Positions 55,938 to 64,000 of a stretch of DNA of 64,000 nt are shown piece after piece. Within the stretch, counting starts at the first letter, position 1. Each line of letters starts with the position of its first letter. The DNA comes from Vibrio pacinii DSM 19139. GTDB taxonomy: Bacteria; Pseudomonadota; Gammaproteobacteria; Enterobacterales; Vibrionaceae. The notes under the pieces were generated by a model that was given only the letters and a program-made list of their open reading frames with translations, did not search any database and was not told the DNA's origin. The stretch is from assembly GCF_000711795.1 (NCBI RefSeq), contig NZ_JONH01000016.1:35486-99485 (forward strand), in the 5' to 3' direction. The position numbers were made by a program, and so were the translations under genes.

Positions 55938-57341
55938 ATGAGTAAAGGATACGTTTGGGTCGTCGATGACGATAGCTCCATCCGTTGGGTTATGGAAAAA
56001 ACCTTATCATCGGCCAACATAAAATGTGAAACCTTCGCCGATGCGGAGAGTGTCTTAATGGCGCTAGAACGAGAAACGCCTGATGTACTGGTCTCTGATA
56101 TTCGCATGCCGGGCATTGATGGTATCGAACTGCTCAAGCAGGTTCACCAGCGTTCTCCAGATTTACCAGTGATCATTATGACCGCTCACTCCGATCTTGA
56201 TGCCGCGGTTAATGCTTATCAAAAAGGGGCCTTTGAGTATTTACCCAAACCTTTCGATGTTGATGAAACATTAACCCTAGTAGAGCGAGCCATCACCCAT
56301 CGTCATGAGCAAAAACAAGAGCAAGCATCCCTTGTCGATGATAATTACACCCCACCAGAAATCATTGGCGAAGCACCCGCGATGCAAGAGGTGTTTCGCG
56401 CCATAGGGCGTTTATCTCGCTCATCTATTTCGGTACTGATCAATGGTGAATCAGGGACAGGTAAGGAGCTAGTCGCACACGCACTGCATCGTCACAGCCC
56501 GCGCGCGAGTAACCCTTTTATCGCTCTCAATATGGCAGCGATTCCAAAAGATTTGATCGAATCAGAACTGTTCGGTCATGAAAAAGGCGCGTTTACCGGA
56601 GCCAACAGCGTGCGCCAAGGGCGCTTTGAGCAAGCAAATGGCGGAACGCTGTTCCTCGATGAAATCGGCGACATGCCCCTTGATATTCAAACGCGCTTAC
56701 TGCGGGTTCTCGCCGATGGTCAGTTTTATCGCGTTGGTGGACATTCTCCGATTAAAGTTGATGTCCGTATCGTGGCTGCCACGCACCAAAACCTTGAAAC
56801 ATTGGTTCATAAAAGCAAATTTCGTGAAGATTTGTTCCACCGCCTGAATGTCATACGCATTCAAATACCAGCCCTGCGCGAACGTAAACAAGACATTAAA
56901 AAGTTAACCCTGCACTTCTTAGCACTCGCTGCTGAAGAGCTTAGTGTTGACGTGAAGACACTGCATCCAAGCACGATCGAGACACTAAACCGACTCAACT
57001 GGCCAGGGAACGTTCGTCAGCTCGAAAATATTTGTCGTTGGTTAACGGTCATGGCAAGCGGAACCGAAGTTCTGCCAAGTGATTTACCGACCGAGTTACT
57101 CGAAGAGAAAAAACACAATGACGCGTCCGTTGGCGGTTCGTGGCAACAACAACTCTCAGGCTGGGCAAGAGCCGCTCTGTCACAAGGCGACACTGAATTA
57201 CTGGCTTATGCATTGCCTGAATTTGAACGCATTCTGCTCGAAGCAGCTTTAGAACATACCAATGGTCACAAACAAGACGCTGCCAAAGTGCTCGGATGGG
57301 GGCGTAATACGCTCACTCGTAAGCTCAAAGAGCTCTACTAG
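55938..57341 (+). CDS. glnG: Nitrogen regulator NtrC (sigma-54 activator)
   Basis: A 467-residue response regulator. Receiver domain with Asp54; AAA+ domain with Walker A GESGTGKE at 170-177 and the sigma-54-contacting loop GAFTGA at 217-222; C-terminal Fis-type helix-turn-helix (about 430-467) ending [13 protein letters not shown]. It should bind the glnA enhancers and the glnL operator seen in this window. AAGGAAAG precedes the ATG. Terminator at 57351. Confidence 0.97.
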   Translation: MSKGYVWVVDDDSSIRWVMEKTLSSANIKCETFADAESVLMALERETPDVLVSDIRMPGIDGIELLKQVHQRSPDLPVIIMTAHSDLDAAVNAYQKGAFEYLPKPFDVDETLTLVERAITHRHEQKQEQASLVDDNYTPPEIIGEAPAMQEVFRAIGRLSRSSISVLINGESGTGKELVAHALHRHSPRASNPFIALNMAAIPKDLIESELFGHEKGAFTGANSVRQGRFEQANGGTLFLDEIGDMPLDIQTRLLRVLADGQFYRVGGHSPIKVDVRIVAATHQNLETLVHKSKFREDLFHRLNVIRIQIPALRERKQDIKKLTLHFLALAAEELSVDVKTLHPSTIETLNRLNWPGNVRQLENICRWLTVMASGTEVLPSDLPTELLEEKKHNDASVGGSWQQQLSGWARAALSQGDTELLAYALPEFERILLEAALEHTNGHKQDAAKVLGWGRNTLTRKLKELY

Positions 57342-57350
57342 CCACTGATT

Positions 57351-57375
57351 ACAGGCTCAAGATAGAGCCTGTTTT
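57351..57375 (+). terminator. Terminator of glnLG
   Basis: ACAGGCTC (57351-57358) / GAGCCTGT (57365-57372) with an AAGATA loop, then TTTTAG. Confidence 0.8.
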
Positions 57376-57495
57376 AGTTAAACGAACAAAGAAAAATTAT
57401 TTAAAAATGAAGTGTTAATCAGAAAATATCTCAGCAAAGTCGCTGACTTTTATTAGAATATACAAATACACTCTCTTGTCGTAATTGAAGAAAAG

Positions 57496-60036
57496 ATGCC
57501 AGCGAAGACGCAAATAACACTGAGAACAGCAGTAGTGCTACCCTTTGTACTGATATTTATCTTTACAATCGGCATTATCATTGCGGTACAAAAAAGCAAC
57601 TACGAAGAGATGGTTGCCGATATTAGTGACAAACACTTATCGGCACTCACCGACAATGTCGATCTTGAGCTTCATCGCTTTCTCGAAGAGCCTTTTCAAG
57701 CCAGCCTCGCCCTCAGCCACTCGATCGGCTTCAATCGTCTTTATCATCCTGGAGATACCAGCGCCATTGAGCGTTTTTTTCTTACCTCATTTAGCGGCTT
57801 ATACAACTCAATCCAGCAACTTGATGTGATTGGTTTTGGTGGCGAGTCCGCTGAATATGTTGGCTTTCGTAAAGAACCCAATAACGATTACACGTTAATG
57901 ATTCAAGATGAGCGCACCGACAATCGCTTAGTGATCTATAAAGGCCAAGTAGTCAGTGATGATGTTCGTTCAGTGTTCGACAACTACGATCCGCGAATTC
58001 GTCCTTGGTATGCCCCCGTGGCACAAAGCCTTGAACCCATGTGGTCTTCGATTTACGCCAACGCAGACGAAAGACAAGAAATCACCTTATCCGCACTAAC
58101 ACCTGTATTTTACGAGCAAGCATTTCAGGGGGTGGTAGTCACGGATATAAAGATTGATACGTTTAATACTTTCTTGCGCACTCAACAGAACAAAACCAAT
58201 GCAACCATTTATATCGTCGATGACCAACAGCGTTTAATCGCCCACTCAACTGGTGGTAGCGTGGTATCTTGGGGGACGCCACTGAGCAAAAAAGGCGATC
58301 GACTACTGGCGATTGAAAGTGACAATCCCATCATTGAAGCGAATGCTCAATACGGTGTCCAAAATAATTTCTTTGCCGAAAACCAAACCCAACGCTTCTC
58401 GCTCAATATCAACAATGAACGTTATTTCAATCACTTCACACCATATATTGATACTCATGGCCTAAAATGGTTTATCGGCGTCGCGATTTCTGAATCCAAT
58501 CTACTTGGTCAACTTCCTAAGTCTCAGCGCAACAGTTGGATTATTGGTATTGTCGCTAGTGGTATCGGCATCGTACTCGGGCTACTGGCTTTTAACCGCA
58601 TTGTGACCCCGATAACCACAACCGCAGCGGCAGCGAAAAGACTGGCCAAAGGCGACTGGGAAAGTCACATGCCTAAACCAGGTAATATTTACGAAACCAG
58701 TCTATTGGTTTATGCGTTTAATGAAATGGCCAACAACCTCAAAGCCTCTTTTCGCGCACTGCGTTCACAACTGCTCTATGACTCACTGACCAAGCTATAT
58801 AGCCGAGAAGGGTTGATTGATACTTGTGATAAGCTCGCACACATTGACGGCACACTGCTGATTATTGGTATCAACAAATTTAGGGATATTAACGATAGCC
58901 TAGGTCACTATAAAGGCGACCAACTGCTAACGATTATTTCTCAGCGATTACAGTCATTATTTTCAGAGGACGTTCACCTAGCACGTATTGGCGGGGATGA
59001 ATTTGCGATCTATTTACCACACACGCAAGACCACCAGGAGTCTATTCTGACCGCGAATCGAATTTTGCAGATGTTTGCAGCGCCGTTTCTGATGGAAAAA
59101 GAGAGTGTAGTGGTTAGCGTTTGCATTGGCATTGTCGAACAAGGCCCAGACTCAAATATGACGCATTGGTTACGCAACGGCAGTATCGCTTTGAGTAATG
59201 CTAAGCAAGAGATTACCGGCATTAGCTATTACCGCCCAGAGATGGCTGACGTCTCGCGCAAACGTACTTTAATGCAGTCAAAGATCAAAGATGCGATTGA
59301 ACACAATGAGTTTATTCCCTTTTATCAGCCACTGGTTGATTTAAAAACAGGTGAGATCATCGGCGCCGAAGCACTGGCTCGATGGTTGTCCCCATCCTCG
59401 GGATTGACCCCACCTATCGAGTTCATTGGCATTGCCGAAGAGAGTGGCCTCATTGGCGCCATTGGTGAACAGATCTTACGTCAAGCCTGTACAGACACGG
59501 TGCGGGGCATTAAAGAAGGCAAGTGGACAAAAGACTTTCACATCCATGTCAATCTGTCGGTAAATCAGCTCTCGCAGCCCGATTTTATCAACACTCTGAT
59601 GAAGGTACTTGATGACTCACAACTTCAACCTAGCAACCTGACTTTAGAGATCACAGAGTCACGCATTGTCGATAACGACCCAATCACTCTCGAAAATATG
59701 CAAGCTATTTATGATCTTGGTGTGCATATAGCGATAGATGATTTTGGCACTGGTTACAGCTCTCTGGCTTATCTACATAAGCTGCCTTTTAACTGCTTAA
59801 AGATTGATCGAACCTTCGTCAATAAGCTCTCTGCTGATAATTTAGACACTTCTATCATCGCAGCAATCATTAATATGACCCGCAGTATGAAGGTCAATAT
59901 TGTCGCGGAAGGCATTGAAACCGAAGAACAAGCAAAAATGTTAGCTCATCTTAACTGCCCATTAGGGCAAGGCTTCTTATATAGCCGTCCTGTGCCTTAT
60001 GATGAATGGCCAACAAATTTGGTTAACATGAAATAA
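57496..60036 (+). CDS. dCache-HAMP-GGDEF-EAL cyclic-di-GMP protein
   Basis: An 846-residue inner-membrane protein: TM1 about 12-31, periplasmic dCache-like sensor (about 32-345, with [11 protein letters not shown] and YFNHFTPYI), TM2 about 347-367, HAMP about 368-420, GGDEF domain with GGDEF at 499-503, EAL domain with EAL at 625-627. In the GGDEF domain the usual metal-binding Asp of 'DxDxFK' is missing: the strand reads IIGINKF, and no RxxD I-site precedes it. The EAL domain keeps the catalytic set [35 protein letters not shown] and AEGIET. Predicted phosphodiesterase with a regulatory GGDEF. Ligand unknown. Confidence 0.92.
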   Translation: MPAKTQITLRTAVVLPFVLIFIFTIGIIIAVQKSNYEEMVADISDKHLSALTDNVDLELHRFLEEPFQASLALSHSIGFNRLYHPGDTSAIERFFLTSFSGLYNSIQQLDVIGFGGESAEYVGFRKEPNNDYTLMIQDERTDNRLVIYKGQVVSDDVRSVFDNYDPRIRPWYAPVAQSLEPMWSSIYANADERQEITLSALTPVFYEQAFQGVVVTDIKIDTFNTFLRTQQNKTNATIYIVDDQQRLIAHSTGGSVVSWGTPLSKKGDRLLAIESDNPIIEANAQYGVQNNFFAENQTQRFSLNINNERYFNHFTPYIDTHGLKWFIGVAISESNLLGQLPKSQRNSWIIGIVASGIGIVLGLLAFNRIVTPITTTAAAAKRLAKGDWESHMPKPGNIYETSLLVYAFNEMANNLKASFRALRSQLLYDSLTKLYSREGLIDTCDKLAHIDGTLLIIGINKFRDINDSLGHYKGDQLLTIISQRLQSLFSEDVHLARIGGDEFAIYLPHTQDHQESILTANRILQMFAAPFLMEKESVVVSVCIGIVEQGPDSNMTHWLRNGSIALSNAKQEITGISYYRPEMADVSRKRTLMQSKIKDAIEHNEFIPFYQPLVDLKTGEIIGAEALARWLSPSSGLTPPIEFIGIAEESGLIGAIGEQILRQACTDTVRGIKEGKWTKDFHIHVNLSVNQLSQPDFINTLMKVLDDSQLQPSNLTLEITESRIVDNDPITLENMQAIYDLGVHIAIDDFGTGYSSLAYLHKLPFNCLKIDRTFVNKLSADNLDTSIIAAIINMTRSMKVNIVAEGIETEEQAKMLAHLNCPLGQGFLYSRPVPYDEWPTNLVNMK

Positions 60037-60074
60037 AAACCAACGCTTATGGATGGCTTTCTGCGCTTATTCTA

Positions 60075-60103
60075 CTGACACTGGTCTTATTGATTCTTAT
60101 ACT
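60075..60103 (+). promoter_or_regulatory. Sigma-70 promoter of add
   Basis: CTGACA (60075-60080) and TATACT (60098-60103) with a 17-nt spacer predict a start near 60110, about 25 nt before add. Confidence 0.6.
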
Positions 60104-60134
60104 TAGCAAAATCGATTTAACTGGAATGACGATA

Positions 60135-61136
60135 ATGATAACCAAGAACCTTCCACTGACAGACTTACACCGCCATCTTGATGGTAACATCCGTACCCAG
60201 ACCATCTTAGAGTTAGGCCAGAAATTTGGTGTTGCGTTACCAGCTTATGACGTTGAATCCCTAACCCCACACGTTCAAATCGTCGAAGCTGAACCGTCGT
60301 TGGTTGCATTTCTTTCTAAGCTTGATTGGGGAGTCGCGGTTCTGGGTGATCTTGAGTCCTGTCGTCGGGTCGCTTACGAGAACGTCGAAGATGCACTCAA
60401 TGCACAAATCGATTACGCAGAGCTGCGCTTCTCACCTTACTACATGGCGATGAAGCACAAGCTACCTGTTGCTGGCGTGGTTGAAGCTGTTGTCGATGGA
60501 GTGCAAGCGGGTGTACGTGATTTCGGTATCAAGGCAAACCTAATTGGTATTATGAGCCGCACGTTTGGCACTGACGCTTGCCAACAAGAGTTGGATGCGA
60601 TCCTCACTCAGAAAGATAAAATCGTGGCCGTAGATTTAGCTGGCGATGAACTCGGTCAACCCGGTGAACGCTTCGTTAAGCACTTCAAACAAGTGCAAGA
60701 TGCAGGTCTTAAGGTCACGGTTCACGCAGGTGAGGCCGCTGGTGCACAGAGCATGTGGCAAGCGATCCAAGAGCTTGGAGCGACACGTATCGGTCATGGC
60801 GTCAAAGCGGTTCATGATCCGAAACTGATGGATTACCTTGCAGAGCACCGCATCGGTATCGAGTCATGCTTAACCTCAAACTTCCAAACCAGCACAGTAG
60901 CGTCACTGACGAGCCACCCTCTTAAGCAATTCCTTGAGCACGGTGTTCTCGCTTGTTTAAATACTGACGACCCTGCGGTGGAAGGTATCGAGCTACCATA
61001 TGAATATGAAGTCGCAGCGCCGCAAGCAGGCTTATCTCAAGAGCAAATCCGTCAGGCGCAGATCAATGGCCTTGAGCTCGCTTTCCTTTCCGAACAAGAA
61101 AAGCAAACTCTTAAAGACAAAGCAAGCCAACGTTAA
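60135..61136 (+). CDS. add: Adenosine deaminase
   Basis: Deaminates adenosine and deoxyadenosine to the inosine forms. The 333-residue product (E. coli 333) begins [19 protein letters not shown], with zinc ligands His12 and His14, the catalytic HAGEAAG, IGHGVKA and the metal-binding NTDDPAV. ATG 60135 is preferred over ATG 60126, which directly follows GGA and does not align. It complements the purine permease and gmk in purine salvage. Terminator at 61202. Confidence 0.96.
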   Translation: MITKNLPLTDLHRHLDGNIRTQTILELGQKFGVALPAYDVESLTPHVQIVEAEPSLVAFLSKLDWGVAVLGDLESCRRVAYENVEDALNAQIDYAELRFSPYYMAMKHKLPVAGVVEAVVDGVQAGVRDFGIKANLIGIMSRTFGTDACQQELDAILTQKDKIVAVDLAGDELGQPGERFVKHFKQVQDAGLKVTVHAGEAAGAQSMWQAIQELGATRIGHGVKAVHDPKLMDYLAEHRIGIESCLTSNFQTSTVASLTSHPLKQFLEHGVLACLNTDDPAVEGIELPYEYEVAAPQAGLSQEQIRQAQINGLELAFLSEQEKQTLKDKASQR

Positions 61137-61201
61137 CCGCGCACACGCTGAGCGGAGCGCTCCTTATAGAGTGCCCCAGTCAAAGTAGCATCAACCACAG
61201 C

Positions 61202-61246
61202 AACCTCTTTGTCTCTCCCACGAGAATCGGGCAAAGAGGTTTTTTC
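61202..61246 (+). terminator. Terminator of add
   Basis: AACCTCTTTG (61202-61211) / CAAAGAGGTT (61232-61241) stem with a 20-nt loop, followed by TTTTTCTTTTTT. Confidence 0.85.
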
Positions 61247-61396
61247 TTTTTTATCGCGCTCCAACCCAGTATCAATCGCTGTAAGTTAGAGCATCATTAG
61301 TTTTAGGCCCATCATCATTGGTTATTGTGAGCAGTTTTAGCTCGTTGTCTCAGTCTGCTACACTGATAAGTTGATTCTCTAACTCGGTGTCCATCA

Positions 61397-62371
61397 ATGA
61401 AATTTACTCTCCCAGCACACCTCACAACCCAAGATGACGCAACCAGACGAGTTGGCTTCGAACTAGAATTTACTGGACTGACTCTTGAAGAAGCAGCCAA
61501 ACAAGTACAAGCCACGTTTGGCGGGCAGCTCGAACAGAGCTCAGCGGTTGAATATTTACTCCATAGCGACCAGCTTGGTACCTTCACAATTGAATTAGAT
61601 TGGGACTACTTGAAACGCAAAGCAAGCGAGGCGCAGCAACAAGATGACGGCCATGAATGGGTCGACTTTTTACAGCAAGGCGCTCAAGCCATCGTCCCTT
61701 TGGAAATCATCTGTCCTCCGGTCTCGATGAAGCAGCTTTCTCACCTCAATGAGTTAATACCGAACTTGCGACAAGCTGGCGCAAAAGGCACTGACAGCTC
61801 ACTGCTTGCGGCTTATGGTGTTCACATCAACCCTGAGCTACCACAACTTGATGTCGCGACAATTGAACGCTTTGTTAAAGCATTTTCTTTATTGCAGTGG
61901 TGGTTAGTCGAAGCGCATCAAGTGGATCCAACCCGAAAGCTAAGCCCCTATGTTAACCTCTACCCAGAAACCTATATTTATGAACTACTCAGTCAGTCAT
62001 ACCCAAATATCAACGCTCTGACTGATCATTACCTTAAGCACAATCCGACACGTAATCGCGCCCTCGATCTGTTGCCATTGCTAACTGAAATCAACCAAGA
62101 CCGTGTGCTCGATGTGGTCAATGACCAACTCATCAACTCTCGGCCGACGTTCCATTACCGTTTACCAGATTGCCAAATAGAAGACAAAGACTGGAGCTTA
62201 GCCAATAGTTGGAACCTATGGTGTGTAATCGAGCGTTTAGCGGCCGATCCACAGGCTATTGAAGCGCTATCACAAAAATTTATCGAGATGACACGCCCTG
62301 TAATCGGGGTGAGTCGCGAAGCTTGGCTTAAGGAGGTATCACAATGGCTCGTCGACCACGAGTGGGTGTAA
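61397..62371 (+). CDS. Amidoligase-family protein (PF12224-type, COOH-NH2 ligase fold)
   Basis: A 324-residue cytosolic protein of the amidoligase family, which shares the glutamine-synthetase/GCS catalytic fold. Visible signatures: GFELEF at 20-25 (metal/ATP glutamates), TIELDWDY at 64-71, PLEIICPPVS at 101-110 and AYGVHINPEL at 139-148, the pattern G-x-E-x-E...E-D...E-(I/L)...H-x-N of that family. Expected to join a carboxylate to an amine with ATP; substrates unknown. It overlaps the C26 gene by 28 nt, and that gene's SD lies inside it, so ligase and hydrolase are translated together. Confidence 0.8.
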   Translation: MKFTLPAHLTTQDDATRRVGFELEFTGLTLEEAAKQVQATFGGQLEQSSAVEYLLHSDQLGTFTIELDWDYLKRKASEAQQQDDGHEWVDFLQQGAQAIVPLEIICPPVSMKQLSHLNELIPNLRQAGAKGTDSSLLAAYGVHINPELPQLDVATIERFVKAFSLLQWWLVEAHQVDPTRKLSPYVNLYPETYIYELLSQSYPNINALTDHYLKHNPTRNRALDLLPLLTEINQDRVLDVVNDQLINSRPTFHYRLPDCQIEDKDWSLANSWNLWCVIERLAADPQAIEALSQKFIEMTRPVIGVSREAWLKEVSQWLVDHEWV

Positions 62372-63009
62372 CAGGAAATGGTAGAAGGTGGTCACCGTCA
62401 TGGTGGTGCACCAAAATAGCTCTGCGGTTAGCAGGGGCAGAACCGGTACGAATCAGTGTCCGACATCCGTGGTCAGGCGTCCCCTTACATGCGCTAATTA
62501 TTAGTGGCGGCGATGACATTAGCCCTGAACATTACGGCGGTGATCTCAATCAAAAAGTGCGCCTCGATCCTGAACGCGACAAATTAGAAATACAGTGGAT
62601 AGAGTGGGCCTTAGAACATCACGTCCCATTGCTTGGTATTTGCCGAGGTGCTCAACTCATCAATGTCGTAAAAGGAGGCACGCTTTACTCCGATATTCGT
62701 CACCTACGCAAGTTAACTTACAATCGACCCGGGTTATTGCCAACCAAACAGGTGCGCCTGAAAAACACTTCTCATCTCGCGACCTTATGTCGAAAAAATC
62801 ATCTCCGTGTTAACAGCCTCCACCATCAGGCGGTTAAGCGTCTTGGTATTGGGCTAAAGTCGGTGGGGCATGACTTGGATAATTTAACTCAAGCCATTGA
62901 GAGCTCAGAGGGAGAACTGATTATTGGTGTTCAATGGCACCCTGAATATTTGTTCTATCTACCAGCACAATTCGCTCTCTTTCGTTGGCTTAGGCAGGCT
63001 GGCGAGTGA
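62344..63009 (+). CDS. Class I glutamine-amidotransferase-like hydrolase (peptidase C26, PuuD-like)
   Basis: A 221-residue protein with the complete class I GATase/gamma-glutamyl hydrolase triad: Cys100 in GICRGAQLINV, His199 and Glu201 in GVQWHPEY. ISGGDDISPEHYGG near 53-66 and NSLHHQAV near 157-164 are the PuuD/C26 pattern. It should cleave a gamma-glutamyl amide or supply ammonia. ATG 62344 sits behind AAGGAGGT, the best SD in the window, within the amidoligase gene. It overlaps the next gene by 4 nt. Confidence 0.88.
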   Translation: MARRPRVGVTGNGRRWSPSWWCTKIALRLAGAEPVRISVRHPWSGVPLHALIISGGDDISPEHYGGDLNQKVRLDPERDKLEIQWIEWALEHHVPLLGICRGAQLINVVKGGTLYSDIRHLRKLTYNRPGLLPTKQVRLKNTSHLATLCRKNHLRVNSLHHQAVKRLGIGLKSVGHDLDNLTQAIESSEGELIIGVQWHPEYLFYLPAQFALFRWLRQAGE

Positions 63010-63434
63010 TTACTAGTTATCTACTGCTGTTTGGCTCCGCTTTCTTAGCCGCGACCATATTGCCTTTTTATTCTGAAGTACTGTTATTCCTGTTACTACA
63101 ACAAGGAGCCGATCCACTGGTACTGATCGGGGTTGCTACCTTGGGTAATACTTTAGGCTCAGTGGTCAACTGGGTATTGGGACGCTACTTGCTGCACTTT
63201 AAAAATAGGAAATGGTTCTATTTTAGCCAAGATCAAATTGATAAAGCGCAGCGTTGGTTTCAACGTTATGGAGTATGGAGCCTTCTGCTGGCATGGCTAC
63301 CAATCGGCGGCGATGCATTAACTCTAATTGCAGGGATTTTAAAAGTACGGCTGGCACCATTCTTGTTGTTAGTTGGGCTCGGAAAATGCGTACGTTATAT
63401 TGCGGTAGTTTACCTAGCAGGTTCACTGACTTAA
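63006..63434 (+). CDS. yqaA: YqaA-type small membrane protein (DedA/SNARE-associated family)
   Basis: A 142-residue inner-membrane protein, same length as E. coli YqaA, with three to four hydrophobic segments (about 3-24, 30-53, 88-110 and 113-137). Conserved family motifs: AATILPFYSEVLL, GNTLGSVVNWVLGR and the RYGVWSLLLAWLPIGGDALTL stretch with its Pro-x-x-Gly-Asp. GTG start overlaps the C26 stop as GTGA. DedA-family members are lipid flippases or scramblases, so a lipid-linked role for the operon is possible but inferred. Confidence 0.85.
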   Translation: MITSYLLLFGSAFLAATILPFYSEVLLFLLLQQGADPLVLIGVATLGNTLGSVVNWVLGRYLLHFKNRKWFYFSQDQIDKAQRWFQRYGVWSLLLAWLPIGGDALTLIAGILKVRLAPFLLLVGLGKCVRYIAVVYLAGSLT

Positions 63435-63477
63435 ATCGTATGCTTTGATTGGCAGTAAATTCTAATCAATACAAATA

Positions 63478-63510
63478 CAAAAAAACCCACTGCAAGCAGT
63501 GGGTTTTTTA
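63478..63510. terminator. Bidirectional terminator between yqaA and tRNA-Ser
   Basis: AAAAAACCCACTGC (63480-63493) / GCAGTGGGTTTTTT (63496-63509) is a 14-bp stem with A- and T-runs on both sides. It ends yqaA rightwards and the tRNA/rrn transcript leftwards. Confidence 0.92.
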
Positions 63511-63513
63511 ATG

Positions 63514-63604
63514 TGGCGGAGAGATAGGGATTTGAACCCTAGGTACGCTATTAACGTACGCCGGTTTTCAAGACCGGTGCTTTCAACCACTCAGCCATCT
63601 CTCC
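63514..63604 (-). tRNA. tRNA-Ser, anticodon UGA
   Basis: The minus strand folds as a class II tRNA of 91 nt with encoded CCA: acceptor GGAGAGA/TCTCTCC with discriminator G, anticodon stem CCGGT/ACCGG with loop CTTGAAA (anticodon UGA at 63568-63570), a long variable arm with a GTACG/CGTAC-type stem, and T-arm TAGGG-TTCAAAT-CCCTA. It lies 69 nt downstream of 5S rRNA in the same direction, with no terminator between them, so it may be a distal tRNA of the rrn operon. Confidence 0.97.
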
Positions 63605-63673
63605 ACAAATTGTCATCAACAGATTAGTACACTGATGATGTGGTTACGCGTATATACGAGTAACGATATTTAA

Positions 63674-63793
63674 AGCCTGGCGATGTCCTACTCTCACATG
63701 GGGAGACCCCACACTACCATCGGCGCTAATTCGTTTCACTTCTGAGTTCGGCATGGAAATCAGGTGGGTCCAAATCGCTATGGTCGCCAAGCA
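63674..63793 (-). rRNA. rrf: 5S ribosomal RNA
   Basis: The minus strand reads TGCTTGGCGACCATAGCGA at the 5' end with the conserved CCATGCCGAACTCAGAAG and GGGGTCTCCCCATGTGAGAG loops, and a closing helix TGCTTGGC / GCCAGGC. About 120 nt, Vibrio type. Ends are placed by helix I pairing, accurate to a few nt. Confidence 0.96.
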
Positions 63794-63879
63794 AATTCTT
63801 AAAATTCGGAAAGCTGTAAAAATTCGTCACACATTCAATATTCTTGCTTTGAGTCCAATCAAAACCCTTTGGGTGTTGT

Positions 63880-64000
63880 ATGGTTAAGCCTCACGGGCAA
63901 TTAGTACAGGTTAGCTCAATGCCTCGCAGCACTTACACACCCTGCCTATCAACGTTCTAGTCTTGAACAACCCTTTAGGACACTTAAAGTGCCAGGGAAG
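63880..64000 (-). rRNA. rrl: 23S ribosomal RNA, 3' end (partial)
   Basis: The minus strand carries the last 121 nt of 23S rRNA, including GATAGGCAGGGTGTGTAAG and the terminal TTGCCCGTGAGGCTTAACCA. It continues beyond the right edge. It precedes 5S by an 86-nt spacer, so the rrn operon enters the window from the right. Confidence 0.93.

Overview
The window is a stretch of the large chromosome of a Vibrio (Vibrionaceae, Gammaproteobacteria). The supporting evidence is the waa-coaD-mutM-rpmGB-radC-coaBC-slmA-lpxL-lpxN-pyrE-rph order, the GspC-N (Eps) type II secretion operon near hslRO and pckA, and 5S/23S rRNA sequences of Vibrio type. I cannot name the species. I see no prophage, IS element, integrase or CRISPR array; this is core chromosome with some Vibrio-specific accessory genes.

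Layout. 1-9.5 kb: the start of an LPS glycosyltransferase gene leaving the left edge, coaD, mutM with a small membrane protein, rpmBG, radC, coaBC, the slmA-lpxL-lpxN operon (nucleoid occlusion and lipid A acylation), and rph-pyrE. 9.5-18.5 kb: yicC, a PurR-type-regulated purine permease, gmk-rpoZ-spoT (GTP/ppGpp metabolism), trmH and recG. 18.6-30.5 kb: cysQ, nudE, nfuA, comF/bioH, a Vibrio unknown, tex, a periplasmic protein with four retropepsin-like repeats, greB and ompR-envZ. 30.5-41.8 kb: the complete 12-gene T2SS operon gspCDEFGHIJKLMN on the minus strand. 42-50.3 kb: hslR-hslO, pckA, an AsmA-like gene, a GNAT/thioesterase fusion, dtd-yihY and a DUF2959 lipoprotein. 50.3-57.4 kb: typA and the nitrogen regulon glnA-(DUF4124)-glnL-glnG, with NtrC sites and a sigma-54 promoter. 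57.5-63.4 kb: a dCache-HAMP-GGDEF-EAL protein, add, and a tightly coupled operon of an amidoligase, a C26-type glutamine-amidotransferase-like hydrolase and a YqaA membrane protein. 63.5-64 kb: tRNA-Ser(UGA), 5S rRNA and the 3' end of 23S rRNA, all on the minus strand, i.e. the distal end of an rrn operon.

The least-understood pieces are: (1) the amidoligase/C26 hydrolase/YqaA operon, which looks like a make-and-break enzyme pair for an isopeptide or gamma-glutamyl-type amide with a membrane partner; (2) the four-repeat retropepsin-like periplasmic protein, with DTGAD motifs only in the two outer repeats; and (3) a family of dispersed two-hairpin palindromic repeats found three times in intergenic gaps, one copy bounded by short inverted repeats and lying between CTAG-rich direct repeats. 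Regulatory signals readable from sequence include PurR boxes over the permease promoter, a 17-bp NtrC-type palindrome before glnL, a glnA sigma-54 promoter with upstream NtrC half-sites, an attenuator-like hairpin between rph and pyrE, and a hairpin separating ompR from envZ.

Start codons were moved inward from the longest open frame wherever family alignment and Shine-Dalgarno spacing agreed. All homology calls are from recognition of the sequence, not from database searches.
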